Source of the DNA: Dipteris shenzhenensis
Lineage: Eukaryota > Polypodiophyta > Polypodiopsida > Gleicheniales
DNA length: 64,000 nucleotides
Assembly (NCBI GenBank): GCA_047967505.1
Contig: CM106541.1
Strand: one strand, 5' to 3'
The position numbers and the translations under genes are program-made. This document shows, piece after piece, positions 24,519-34,679 of this stretch (positions are counted from its first letter, which is position 1; each line of letters opens with the position of its first letter). The notes beneath the pieces were generated by a model. The model worked only from the letters and a program-made list of their open reading frames with translations. It was not told the origin of the DNA and did not search any database.

Positions 24519-24712
24519 ATGGTGAATTTTGGTATCAATACTTGGCGAGGGATTTCATTGTTTCTTCTACTCTTGATCGCATCCCCATTCCCTATAGCTG
24601 CGGATCGCGATGAAGTTCTTTCCTAGGCCGTCCTTGAGCTCACGGATTCCACCTTTGATGCTGCTATTTTTTTTCTTGTAGATAGGCGGGTCCTTCTTGG
24701 CGCCCATAATGT
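24519..24712 (+). pseudogene. 5' fragment of a protein disulfide isomerase-like gene
   Basis: An ATG at 24519 opens 34 codons that read like a secretory signal peptide (hydrophobic SLFLLLLIASPFPIAA) followed by an acidic stretch, then a TAG near 24624. Immediately after, the sequence reads VLELTDSTFDAAI, the characteristic first beta-strand and helix of a PDI thioredoxin domain, as in plant PDIL5-type proteins. Soon after, a T-run disrupts the frame and no CxxC active site follows. It is a broken, truncated copy or captured exon. The reading rests on this one motif block. Confidence 0.4.
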
Positions 24713-25338
24713 CGATCTCCTCAACATGGGTGTGATGGGCTTCTAGCTTCTCTCTGATTCAGGCATGATGGCAGTGGATATTCCATTCTGAAACCCCCTA
24801 GGATGAGCCAGGAGAGGCACTGCTACGTGCAGGTTTTCCGTCGTCGGCCTATTCTAATCCTTCTGACAACTGACTTTGATGCTTGTCTCATAAGACCAAA
24901 GCATCTATGCTAGGCATACCATAGACAAAAAAGAGACAGCACGAAAGAACATGAGAGTATAGCTGTAGAAATATTTCTTGTCAAACACGCTAGGAAGGAG
25001 TTCGTATGGCCTGCGTTGTCTTTGCTTCTGCCGATAATCGAAAATTGTATACAAATCTCTACTGCCGCAAAGCTAGTCGTGATGCTTGTACATTGGCATC
25101 GTCTTCTCCTCCCTCATCTTCTTCAAGTTCTGGTTGATTAGCACAGATCTAAAATTCCATCCAAATCACAGATTCAGTCAACCAACGCAGCATCTTGCTA
25201 AAATTACTACAGACAAAATAACTTCTAGAACAGGTCCTGCAAATCCAGTATATCAGCAAGGACGCAAAAAAAAACATGCAGTTATGGGAATTAATAAGCC
25301 ATCTGAAAGAATCTTTATGTACTCTATAAGTACCCCCA
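24713..25338. other. Spacer after PDI-like fragment
   Basis: No domain recognised. Composition stays fairly balanced to about 25130, as if derived from genic DNA, and then becomes AT-rich. Confidence 0.35.
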
Positions 25339-25970
25339 TTAGATAGGCAAAACCAAGTTTGAAGGGAGAGTAATTTCATAAGATAATGAATAAATTACTA
25401 CACATTCAATTTTTTTTTCTATTGCACAAGTCAAAGACAATTCAAGAGACATAAGTCTTTGTTTGATATCAAGTATTATTAAATTTTTGCACATGAAGGT
25501 TGGGGTTTGAGTGGATTTATTTAACCCATAAATATAGAGGTGGTGAGTAAGAAACTCCACTTTGTCCATGATATTTTGGTCAAAGAACCAAGGTTTTTGA
25601 ATATACCTATGGTTAGGAAAGATGGATTTAAAGTTCTAAGGACAATTTCATTAATAAAATTATCATGGTGGATAGAGGTATTGATGCACATCAAATTACA
25701 AAGTTTGGACTATGCCAAATATAATTCCTTGATAACTGGAAAACTCGCTGGAAAATGACTCATCAAGATAGAGGGAATATCATTAAGGCCCTCTTTCATA
25801 AAGTCTTGAAGAACAGGGTGTTTACACAACATGAGTGTGTTGATAAAACATGGGAGCCAAAGTCATCAAACTCTTGTATAAAAGATTTAAATATTTTAGA
25901 AGCATCACAAATGCAAGACAAGAATTCTGATGGAAAATTACAAAAGGTATCCAATGGTCTATAGAATGTT
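25339..25970 (-). pseudogene. Possible N-terminal part of the same reverse transcriptase
   Basis: Reading leftward from about 25970, a stretch ATTFYRPLDTFCNFPSEFLS with IFKSFIQEFDDFGSH resembles the RP(I)V region at the start of the RT fingers in Penelope-like enzymes. Several stops follow. It lies on the same strand and upstream of the palm fragment at 21334-22211, so one RT gene may have been split by the ~3 kb in between. Low confidence. Confidence 0.25.
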
Positions 25971-25998
25971 GTAGCAATATTTTTGTGATATTTCCAAC

Positions 25999-26249
25999 CT
26001 AGGGGGGTGCACCACTAAGAAATCCGAGGTATCATGTGCATTCAAGGGGTATTAAAAAAACCCATCAACTAAACTTTTCCCCCCAATAAAACCTCTTTAC
26101 TTATAAACTAATGGATTTTTTTCTACAGTTGAACTAAGAACACCTCCTGTTATTGTAAACCTATAAAATTTTTCCAAAAGTGGAATTAAAATACCCCTCC
26201 TTTTGAATGCATGTGGCACACTAAAATTTTGGGAGGTGAACCCCCTGAG
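25999..26249. mobile_element. 251-bp MITE, diverged member of the same family
   Basis: Ends CTAGGGGGGTGCACC and, inverted, CTCAGGGGGTTCACC. Flanks TTTCCAAC (25991-25998) and TTTACAAC (26250-26257) are an 8-bp target-site duplication with one mismatch. Internal blocks (TGTGCATTCAAGG near the left, TTGAATGCATGTGG near the right, CCAATAAAA in the middle) match the 246-bp MITEs. The higher divergence and decayed duplication make it an older insertion. Confidence 0.8.
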
Positions 26250-26257
26250 TTTACAAC

Positions 26258-27191
26258 CAAAGATGATATTAAACATGTAAAAGGCTTCTTAATCTCAAAT
26301 CTATGAAAAACTTCCACAAAGATCTTTTATGGTGAAATAAAATTAATCACCTTGTTGACAAACAAAAGATGAATAAACCTTTTAGCTTTTTTATTATTTT
26401 GATTAAGTATTGACAGAGCATTAGCTTTTTTGGTAATGAATCTTACTTGTTTGCCATAGTATTGAAATTTAATGTCTTTGAAGTCTTGCCAAAGTCCTCC
26501 AAGCCATGAAACATTCGAGTTTTCTTGGTAGAGCACTTCATGGTAGATAGGTATTGACAATCTTTTTAGATCTTTTTTTGTTGACTGTAAGAGGATTGCT
26601 TCAAGAGTATTGGCCAATGGTGTGTTGTGGAGTCAAGGAAGAAAACGAGTATTGGGGCAATAGAGAAGAAGATTACAAGGTGCTTCTAGCATGAAATCAT
26701 GAAACCAAAGGTAAACTGTAAGAGTAGTTATGAATTTTGAAGGGAACTAGGCAACCCAACCAATGAAAGTGTACACCAAGGTAGGTCCGAAGGAGAAGAG
26801 GAAGAAGCTGGAAAGATTTAGGAAAACAAACCATAACAAGTGGTCAAGCCAAATGATGGAGGCTGAGTAAGAAGAATTAGGGTCAGATCTTTTGCATTGG
26901 TATTTGAAAAGGTGTATATGTATTCCAACAATTCTTTAAAAATTTCTTGGGCTCACAAACTTTGTCTTGATTAATAGGGCATTTAATTTTGGCAATCAAG
27001 GCGGTACTAGAGCATTTAGATAAGTCAACATCAAAAAGATTAATTTGGGAAAGATCAAAGAAAAATTCATCAGGCAAAAGATGCTTGGATTGTAAAGCGT
27101 GGGTTTTGCACTGGTCTACCACTTCAAAGGAGAGCTAAGGAGGTAATCGATAAGGGGGCTCTATCATTGATAAGATCAAAATCCCACAATT
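26258..27191. other. Noncoding spacer, possible transposon debris
   Basis: A 96-codon reverse frame (26617 to 26327) has protein-like composition (KKDLKRLSIPIYHEV, WLGGLWQDFKDI) and lies just upstream of the proposed RT fragment on the same strand, but was not recognised. Otherwise the stretch is AT-rich DNA up to the CACTA terminus. Confidence 0.35.
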
Positions 27192-27286
27192 CACTACTAC
27201 ACACACATCCTATTGCGACGTTTACGTACCGACGATTAGCGCCCGCTTAGCGTTAATCGTCAGTATAAAAATTGGGTGTCGTAAAT

Positions 27287-27380
27287 CGTCGCTATATAGC
27301 GACTTTTAATAAGCGTCGCTATATAGCGACGTTAGTAAAAGTCGCTATATAGCGACTTTGAAAGGTCGCTATATAGCGAC
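27287..27380. repeat. CACTA subterminal palindrome array, left
   Basis: GTCGCTATATAGCGAC occurs at 27288-27303, 27315-27330, 27341-27356 and 27365-27380, with a partial copy near 27395. Each is a perfect 16-bp palindrome, often extended to 18 bp by a flanking C/G. These are likely binding sites for the element's own protein. Confidence 0.9.
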
Positions 27381-27580
27381 ACTGAGACTATATTATAGCG
27401 ACGTTTTACAGAGAGTTTTTTTTTTTTTTTTTAGCCTTAAAATTTATTTTCTTCCAATGACAAAATTTTTTAAATTTTCATACATGTTTGAGCTCATAGA
27501 GAAATAAAAAATGAGAGCATGTACATCAAGCCTTTGAAGCTCATATATTCATGGCCAAGTTTGAGATGAGAAAAATCAAA

Positions 27581-30500
27581 TTAAATAAGAGCATTTACAT
27601 CAACTGTTTCATCTTGAGCCAAGTCTAAGGCGCCAAGCAAGTCTATCTCCAACTCTATACCGAGTTGATCTCCTATATCATCATCGTACTCTAGCATCGT
27701 ACGTTCACCTAAAAGTATTTGATCATCTTCTTCAATTAAGCTTAAGTGTGGTGATTGATCTTGACGATTGTTGTCTTCCTCGTCAATATCGTGATCTCCA
27801 TCCTCCTCCCGTGCGATGTCATTATGCGCATCTTCCTCTTGCCTCATATGGTGATCTACATCTTCTTCGCTAGATTCATCAATTGGATCCGGATTTGGTA
27901 GTGGCATCTCCATATCCACATCTCGATCTTCAAAAATCTGGTTACTTCGTGGTGCAACTTGGATCACGTACCACCATCTTGGATCAGAACGATCCGGATG
28001 AAAAACCACCTATATTGAAGATGAAAAATCACGTGCCAAATGTCGTCAATTATATATATATCAATGGACTTAAAAAACGAAAGCTTCGACTAATTAAATC
28101 ATTAGTATGCACCTGCTCACAGTGCTCGGGAAGAACAAAAGTATCACTTTCATCGGTCCAATGTTTGGTGGAGTCTATTGCAAAGAGACCGCTACCATCT
28201 TTTCTCACAGTTGCATGGGGACCGTTGTAAGTAGTTCTAAACCATTTTACATCAAGAATGAAAATAGTAAATCGTCTGAAATCAATTTCATAGATGTCGC
28301 GTATGGTTCCACAATAATCCAACTGTGAGGAGAGAAGATTGGTATCCGAAGCACTTGCTCGGCTATCTTGTGTGAAGTTAGCCATGACTCCACAATCATA
28401 CGTGACTCTCTTTGAATCGATGCGTTCTATGCGAAAATGTCGTCCATATGACCATAATGCACTGTACTTTTTGTACTGTAAAAGAGCATCATTAAAACAA
28501 TGAAGATGCACCTATTTTATAGCATATATTGCCACAAATAATTACTTAATTACATCAAGAGATAAGAAACTTACATGCACCATACATCCAGATGATAACT
28601 CCCGCTCGCGCTCGTTTATTGTCTCTCCATCACGTTCGGCTTTACGTATAGCTAGTTGTAGCCAATCAAGTGACATGTGAGTAGGGAGAAGAGCCAGATC
28701 TCGTGGATATGGTTGTGATCGCCTGTACATTACTCTGAATCTCGTCCTTGCATTTATTCTTTCTGCTTTGGCCACTTCATATCTCTCAATCCACTTCTGC
28801 ATCTCAGGGCTATTGAGGATACAAAACTTATTGAATTTCTCCATTTGCTCTTCGCTCATCTTTCTTTCAATCCCTTTTCCTTGGGGGACCTCGCCAATGA
28901 TGCGATCATCATCCTTGTTGTGCCAAGCTTGCGGCATATCAGGATCCGTGGATGCAAGAAACTCTGTGATATATACTAATGACTCTTGCACAAGCCATCC
29001 CTCTGCCATGCTTGCTTTTGGTCTTGCTCTTTGTCTTACAAACCCCTTTAAAGTTTTCATAAACCGCTCGAGAAAAAACATCCATCGATTATGAACGGTA
29101 CCTGCTCAGGACAAGCATGGTACCCACTTGTAACAAGCCCTGCACGCGTGCATGAATATGTTAGTACAAGACATGCGTGCAAAAGAGAGTAAAAAAAGCA
29201 TAATCCCTCATTGTACATGTAAAGACATAACCACGTACCTGCGCACTCTCCATATCCTGGGTAGTCATGCATGGTCCACATCAAGATACCCCTGACGGAA
29301 ATATCATTGGTATGCCTAGGAGCTCTGGAAATATCAAAGACCTGCACTCCTCTCCATAATATCTGTAACTCCTCTATCAAAGGTGCCATGTACACGTCCA
29401 TGTTTCTTGCCTTGTACTTTCCTGCCACAAGTAGTGCAAGCATGAGGTGTCCCTTTTTTATTGTTAGCCATGGTGGGATATTGTAATTCACCACGACTAT
29501 GGGCCATGTCGACCAAGATGTCGAGCGTAACCCGAAAGGATTCACGCCGTCCATGGCTAGCCCAAGATGTAAGTTGCGTGGCTCTCTCGCAAAGTCCGGC
29601 CATTGATTATCTATGTGCTTCCAAGCCGCACAATCTGCGGGAATCCTCAATGTGTGATCAGTGGACCGATGAGATGCATGCCATGTCATCAACTCCGCTA
29701 TGGATTTGCATCGAAACATGTGTTGTATTCTTGCAATGATGGGAAAGTGTCTTAAGACCTTTACCGGTATCCTCTCACCCTGCAAGTCATCTCTATATCG
29801 TTGTTCCCCACACTTTGGACAACTAGCCAAATCTCCATGCTCACGACGAAAGAGAATACAATCATTACGGCAAGCATGGATGGTATCATAATCCATACCC
29901 ACCATTGTTAGCATCTTTTTCGCTTCATCTCTTGATGCGGGCATGGTATTTGGTGCAGGCAACATCTTTTGGAGCAACCTATGACAAAGACACTATCCAA
30001 ATGATGATTCTCAAAACAAACAATATCCAAATAATGAGTCAATCAAATTAATGCAAGGGCTAACCTCATTAAGGCCGAGACACTTGTATCCGACCACCCA
30101 TACTGTACTTGTAGATTCAAGATTGAGAGACAAGCACGTAGTTTAGACATCCTGGCACCCTCGTACAATTGTGTTGATTGCAACTCTCGCATTTTCACCT
30201 CAGACTCTGACATCACGTGTACGTGGGATGTAGTGCCCCTAAAAATGGAATCCATCATGTCGACCATACCCTCGTCGTCATCTGGGAGACTATAGTCTTG
30301 TTGAAAGTGAGAAGGTATATGTGTACCCTCGTCACCCTCGTCATCCTGTCATAAGCTCATTCGTGTAAATAGAAGATCTTCTAATTCCGGGTATACAATA
30401 AGATTGCGAACTTAAATAGCTTTGACTTACCGATGATCCATCAACATGTGCAACACCAACGGGGGGTACTGGTTCCGGCTCCTCCCCATACATCCGCAAG

Positions 30501-30646
30501 TGGCGCATGATAAGCATGATAATACGACGTTGATGTCGTACTTCTCGCTTGCAATGAGTGCAATGACAATATAACCTCTCCGTAAGCCACTTCGTGCTCC
30601 CGGGCGTTGGCGCATCATCGGATGAGCTTCCACTCGTCCCTTCCAT
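27581..30646 (-). pseudogene. CACTA transposase gene (TNP2 / DUF4218 / DUF4216), seven exons, middle deleted
   Basis: Exons on the reverse strand, with GT/AG borders: 30646-30431, 30345-30065, 29978-29239, 29139-29102, about 29101-28575 (no clear acceptor), 28511-28113 and 28009-27581. The start MEGTSG... precedes a Cys-rich KWLTERLYCHCTHC block. Exon 3 is the N-terminal half of TNP2 (HACRNDCILFRREH, CPKCGEQRY, LAMDGVNPFG). Exon 4 (SGYHACPEQ) is the point where TNP2 normally continues for a few hundred residues. Instead the DNA passes directly to HNRWMFFLERFMKTLKG, the middle of DUF4218. Exons 5-7 give the DUF4218 tail, DUF4216 (DYCGTIRDIYEIDF, PRWWYVIQVAPR) and an acidic tail. No premature stops were found in the exons. 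The transposase would cut and paste the element but lacks part of its catalytic region. Confidence 0.85.
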
Positions 30647-30880
30647 CTACACTTATAAAACCAAAACATAAGCATGAAGAGGAGATGTACACAATTATGA
30701 GCATAGCATGTTTAATTTGAGCTTCTCTTGAGGCTATATAAAAAGAATGACATCGCTATATAGTAAGGATTGAAACAAAAAATCCTATATAGTAAGGCTA
30801 TGTAGTAAGAGGAGATATTGACAATTATAGGCATAGCATGTTTGAGTCACAAGAGGCCTCATTAAAAAATAAACAGTAAG

Positions 30881-31012
30881 CGTCGCTATATAGCGACGCT
30901 CTGTTCCGTCGCTATATAGCGACGATTTTAATTGAAAGCGTCGCTATATAGCGACGTTTTCAATTAAAAACGTCGCTATATAGCGACGAATAAGCGTCGC
31001 TATATAGCGACG
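30881..31012. repeat. CACTA subterminal palindrome array, right
   Basis: Five copies of CGTCGCTATATAGCGACG start at 30881, 30907, 30939, 30971 and 30995, each an exact 18-bp palindrome. Spacing is 24-32 bp. Together with the left array this brackets the transposase gene. A half-site (ATCGCTATATAG) is visible near 30752. Confidence 0.92.
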
Positions 31013-31690
31013 CTGTGGGTTAAAACCCGAAACGCCGAAACCCGCGGCGTTTTGCTCAAAGCTTTCCTAATCTCTCAAGTAAGCTCTCCAAAATCTCCTC
31101 CCACCTATTTTCACTGACCTCCCATCTATTCCAAGCAACCTCCTACCCTATTTCCCACTCCTCACCCTCCTCCTACCTCTTGTGCACCCTCTCTCTCCTT
31201 TTTCCCTCTTTGGTTTCCAGAAAGAAAGTTCTTCAAAAGGTGAGTTTCTTTCAACAATGTAGGTTGTTTGTTTGTTAGCTTTGGTTTTGTGAGTGTTTCT
31301 ACTTGTATTGCTAAAGTTTTAAACTAGTTTTCATGCTTGATTAGAAAGGATTCAAACAAAAAACGAAATTTCAAGAAAGAAAGAAAGAAACTCACCTCTT
31401 CTTCCTGTATTTCTCTTCCTTCTCTTCCTTCTCTTCTCCTCAATCTCCTCCTTTCCTTGTCTCCTCAATCTTCTCTTTCCTTGTCTCCTTTCAAGAAGTT
31501 GCTTTTGTGATCTCCTCTTTCCACTAACATCTTATTTGAAAAAATGGGTTGTTTTCTCTCTTTTGTAGGGCCAGTCCACTACACCGAGCGGGACATAGTC
31601 TCTCTTTTGTGGGCCCAGTCCACTACACCGAGCGGGACATACTTTTATAGGTAAGTGCTTCCTCTTCTTTCCATTTAAGCTTTTTGTTAT
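31013..31690. other. Spacer right of CACTA array, with a 44-bp tandem duplication
   Basis: Pyrimidine-rich leader-like sequence. CACTACACCGAGCGGGACAT occurs at 31577 and again at 31621 within a 44-bp tandem duplication. On the + strand, donor-like AAAAGGTGAGT near 31236 hints at a transcribed leader, but no coding exon could be linked to it. Confidence 0.5.
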
Positions 31691-31701
31691 TTGCATTGGC
31701 C

Positions 31702-31730
31702 TGCAGCTAGCGCCTTAAGCGCTAGCTGCA
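31702..31730. repeat. Near-perfect palindrome
   Basis: The arm TGCAGCTAGCGC (31702-31713) is the reverse complement of 31719-31730 around a 5-base CTTAA centre. It immediately precedes the pyrimidine-rich stretch and palindromic array. Confidence 0.85.
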
Positions 31731-31739
31731 ATGATGGGC

Positions 31740-31960
31740 GTAGGAACCCTCTCTTCCCCCTTCTCTTTTTCTCATTTTCCCCCTTCTCTTTTTTCCCTCT
31801 TCTCTTATTCTCTCTTTCCCCCTCTCTCTTTTCCCTTCTCTCTTTCCTTTCCCCCTTATTCTCTATTTCCGCATCCCTCTTATTCTCTTATGCTTATGCT
31901 TCTCTCATTCCCCCTTATCTATTTCCCCCTTCTCTCATTCGCATAAGCTTCTCTCATTCT
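31740..31960 (+). repeat. Pyrimidine-rich lead-in to the palindromic array
   Basis: TTCTC/TTTCCCCC-rich DNA grading into the array. Open frames here (Phe/Ser/Leu/Pro) are composition artefacts. Confidence 0.7.
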
Positions 31961-33360
31961 CTTTTTCCGCATGACCATAAGCATGAGCTTATGCTTATGC
32001 TTATGCATAAGCATAAGCATAAGCTCATGCTTATGCTCATTCATGAGCATGAGCTTATGCGTAAGTTTCCGCATAAGCTCCTTCTCTCATTCCGCATAAG
32101 CTCCTTCTCTATTTCCGCATGAGCATAAGCATGAGCTTATGCTTATGCTTATGCTTATGCTTATGCATAAGCATAAGCATAAGCTCATGCTTATGCTCAT
32201 TCATGAGCATGAGCTTATGCGTAAGTTTCCGCAAGAGCTTATGCGGAAATAGAGAATGAGAGAAGCTTATGCTTCTCTCATTCTCTTTTTCCGCATAAGC
32301 TCCTTCTCTCATTCCGCATAAGCTCCTTCTCTATTTCCGCATGAGCATAAGCATGAGCTTATGCTTATGCTTATGCTTATGCTTATGCATAAGCATAAGC
32401 ATAAGCTCATGCTTATGCTCATTCATGAGCATGAGCTTATGCGTAAGTTTCCGCAAGAGCTTATGCGGAAATAGAGAATGAGAGAAGCATATGCTTCTCT
32501 CATTCTCTTTTTCCGCATAAGCTCCTTCTCTCATTCCGCATAAGCTCCTTCTCTATTTCTGCATGAGCATAAGCATGAGCTTATGCTTATGCTTATGCTT
32601 AAGCATAAGCATAAACATAAGCTCATGCTCATGAATGAGCAAGAGCATGAGCTTATGCGTAAGTTTCCGCATAAGCTTATGCGGAAATAGAGAATGAGAG
32701 AAGCTTATGCTTCTCTCATTCTCTTTTTCCGCATAAGCTCCTTCTCTCATTCCGCATAAGCTCCTTCTCTATTTCCGCATGAGCATCAGCATGAGCTTAT
32801 GCTTATGCTTAAGCATAAGCGTAAGCATAAGCTCATGCTTATGCTCATTCATGAGCATGAGCTTATGCGGAAGTTTCCGCATAAGCTCCTTCTCTCATTC
32901 CGCATAAGCTCCTTCTCTATTTCCGCATGAGCATAAGCATGAGCTTATGCTTATGCTTATGCTTATGCTTATGCATAAGCATAAGCATAAGCTCATGCTT
33001 ATGCTCATTCATGCTTATGCTTATGCTCCGCATGAGCATAAGCATGAGTTTCCGCAAGTTTCCGCAAGTTTCCGCAAGCATAAGCATAAGCATAAGCATA
33101 AGCTCATGCTTATGCTCATGCATGAGCATGAGCTTATGCGCAAGTTTCCGCAAGAGCTTATCCGCAAGTTTCCGCAAGTGCTCCTTCTCTTTTTCCGCAT
33201 AAGCTCCTTCTCTTTTTCCGCATGAGCATAAGCATGAGCTTATGCTTATGCTTATGCATAAGCATAAGCATAAGCTCATGCTTATGCTCATTCATGAGCA
33301 TGAGCTTATGCGTAAGTTTCCGCAAGAGCTTATGCGGAAATAGAGAATGAGAGAAGCTTT
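31960..33360. repeat. Tandem ~222-bp array made of nested palindromes
   Basis: A unit beginning around TCTATTTCCGCATGAGC recurs at about 32109, 32331, 32553 and 32770 (222, 222 and about 216 bp), then in shorter variants to 33360. Each unit contains runs of the hexamer GCTTAT and its complement ATAAGC meeting at TATGCATA, so most of the unit is self-complementary. It also contains hairpins such as GAATGAGAGAAGC...GCTTCTCTCATTC with a 4-base loop. Because ATGCTT and AAGCAT code Met-Leu and Lys-His, long frames appear on both strands. They are repeat translations, not genes. Confidence 0.9.
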
Positions 33361-33369
33361 CCTTTCCCT

Positions 33370-34395
33370 CTTCTATCATCCATGGATCCATTGGCTCCCT
33401 GAAAGCTAGCAATGACGCCGCAATCTTGTGTGCTTCTCTTATCATCAATCCGTTGTGTTCGAAAATGCTTGCCCTCACACCATATAGCATTGAACATAGT
33501 GCACTACACCAAGAAAAAATCAATTAAATAAGCAATCTAAATTATAAAAAGCTCCTAACTTATGCATAACATTCTATATACCGACCTTGCTCATGCATCC
33601 CCTAGAATACTCCCATTCCTCCATTGTGATATGCATCCCCTCGTCTTTCTCTGCTTTCTCCATTTCATCAAGTAGCCAATCCACATGAATAATATCCTTT
33701 GGAAGTGCTCTTAGATGTTGAGGGTATGGCACACGAGATCCGTGGTGTGTACGAAAGAGGGCCCTTTCTTCTTGTCTTCTTGCCTTTGCATCCTCGTATC
33801 TTGTCACCCATCTTTTCATCACATCACTATTAAGCACACAAAAGAGGTTGATACTATTAAGCACACAAAAGAGGTTGATACTATTATGCAACTCTGTGTC
33901 TATTACTTTGTTGCGTCGTTTTCCTTAAGGCACAATAGAGGTCATCCTTAGGTCTTCATCATCTCTCCATAGTCGTGGGAGAGAGCTATCCACAGGTACA
34001 ACCAACCCTCGGCCATGCTACCTTCGGGTCTTGCATTTTGTCTCACGAAGCCCTTCAAGGTCTTCATGAAGCGCTCGAGGAAGAACAACCATCGTGCATG
34101 TATAGTACCGCATATAGCAATCTCATCCACCAAATGCACTATGAGATGTAGTTGGCTTGTGAGAATAGAACGTGGAAATGTCTCCTCCACTAAACAAACC
34201 GCCTCCACTGACATAACTCGAGCATTCTCAAGCGTGGTGAGATCTATTTCCTTTGAGCTCACATACCTCACAAGCTCGCCCATCTTGTAAATACAATCTT
34301 TCACGTCCTTCGATGCACTACGTGAAATGCTAGTAGGTAGTATGAACTGAACCCGCGAGGAGGTGGTCTATTAGTTGCTTCTTTGCGCGGCTTGC
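33370..34395 (-). pseudogene. Second CACTA transposase fragment (DUF4218-DUF4216), truncated
   Basis: Reading leftward from about 34395: the DUF4218 start (LPTSISRSASKDVKDC), its core (MGELVRYVSSKEIDL, LHLIVHLVDEIAIC, FFLERFMKTLKGFVRQ), a tail (DVMKRWVTRYEDAKARRQE), then across an intron (acceptor just before 33500) the DUF4216 start (IWCEGKHFRTQRIDDKRST). It is collinear with the CACTA transposase at 27581-30646 but clearly diverged, so it is a different family. Stops and frameshifts lie near 33895-33960, including a duplicated INLFCVLNS segment. The homology breaks at about 33370, where the palindromic array begins. Confidence 0.75.
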
Positions 34396-34679
34396 TTGCT
34401 TTGCTATCAACAGATCCACAGTCCGACACTTATCTCCAGGCACCCACACTTACTTCCAAGCTTACACAATCATCTCCAAGCACACAGGAGAAGAGGGTGA
34501 ACAAGGAAGAGAAAAAACTTTGAAGAAGGACAAGAAGCTTCCATACCTCTATCCAAGGTAAGTCTGTTTACAGTTGATCTTCTTTGAAAGCTGCTCTCTT
34601 TGGATTCGTCGTCCTTTATCGTATCCACGAAACGAATGATTTTGCTATCAATGTTGTGCTTTCATGTCGAGCGCGTCCT
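34396..34679. other. Spacer, possible leader exon
   Basis: On the + strand a short Ser/Thr/Gln/Lys-rich frame runs from about 34408, followed by AAG/GTAAGT at 34557-34563, a good splice donor. It could be a leader of the accessory gene downstream. No domain recognised. Confidence 0.3.

Larger units (their letters stand above)
27192..31020 (-). mobile_element. CACTA (En/Spm) DNA transposon, internally deleted
   Basis: The left end is taken as CACTACTACACACAC at 27192. Just inside both ends are arrays of the palindrome GTCGCTATATAGCGAC: four copies at 27287-27380 and five at 30881-31012. Between them is a reverse-strand transposase gene. The right terminus (expected ...TAGTG) could not be found near 31020, so the right boundary is approximate and that end may be truncated. 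The element is probably non-autonomous because its transposase lacks a large middle portion. Confidence 0.8.

Noticed and set aside
32100-32770. CRISPR-like regular array
   Set aside because: The units are contiguous tandem repeats without distinct spacers, in a plant nuclear context.
33497-33506. TAGTG|CACTA looks like two CACTA termini back to back
   Set aside because: On the reverse strand it is the end of an intron (TTGGTGTAG) and the start of a DUF4216 exon collinear with the transposase at 28.4 kb, so the palindrome is coincidental.
31740-33523. Long frames on both strands reading Met-Leu and Lys-His repeats
   Set aside because: They are direct translations of the hexamer and palindrome repeats; both strands are open at once and codon use is uniform.
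34316-34330. CACTACGTGAAATGC as a CACTA left terminus
   Set aside because: It falls inside DUF4218 coding sequence (LPTSISRSASKDV on the reverse strand), which continues across it.
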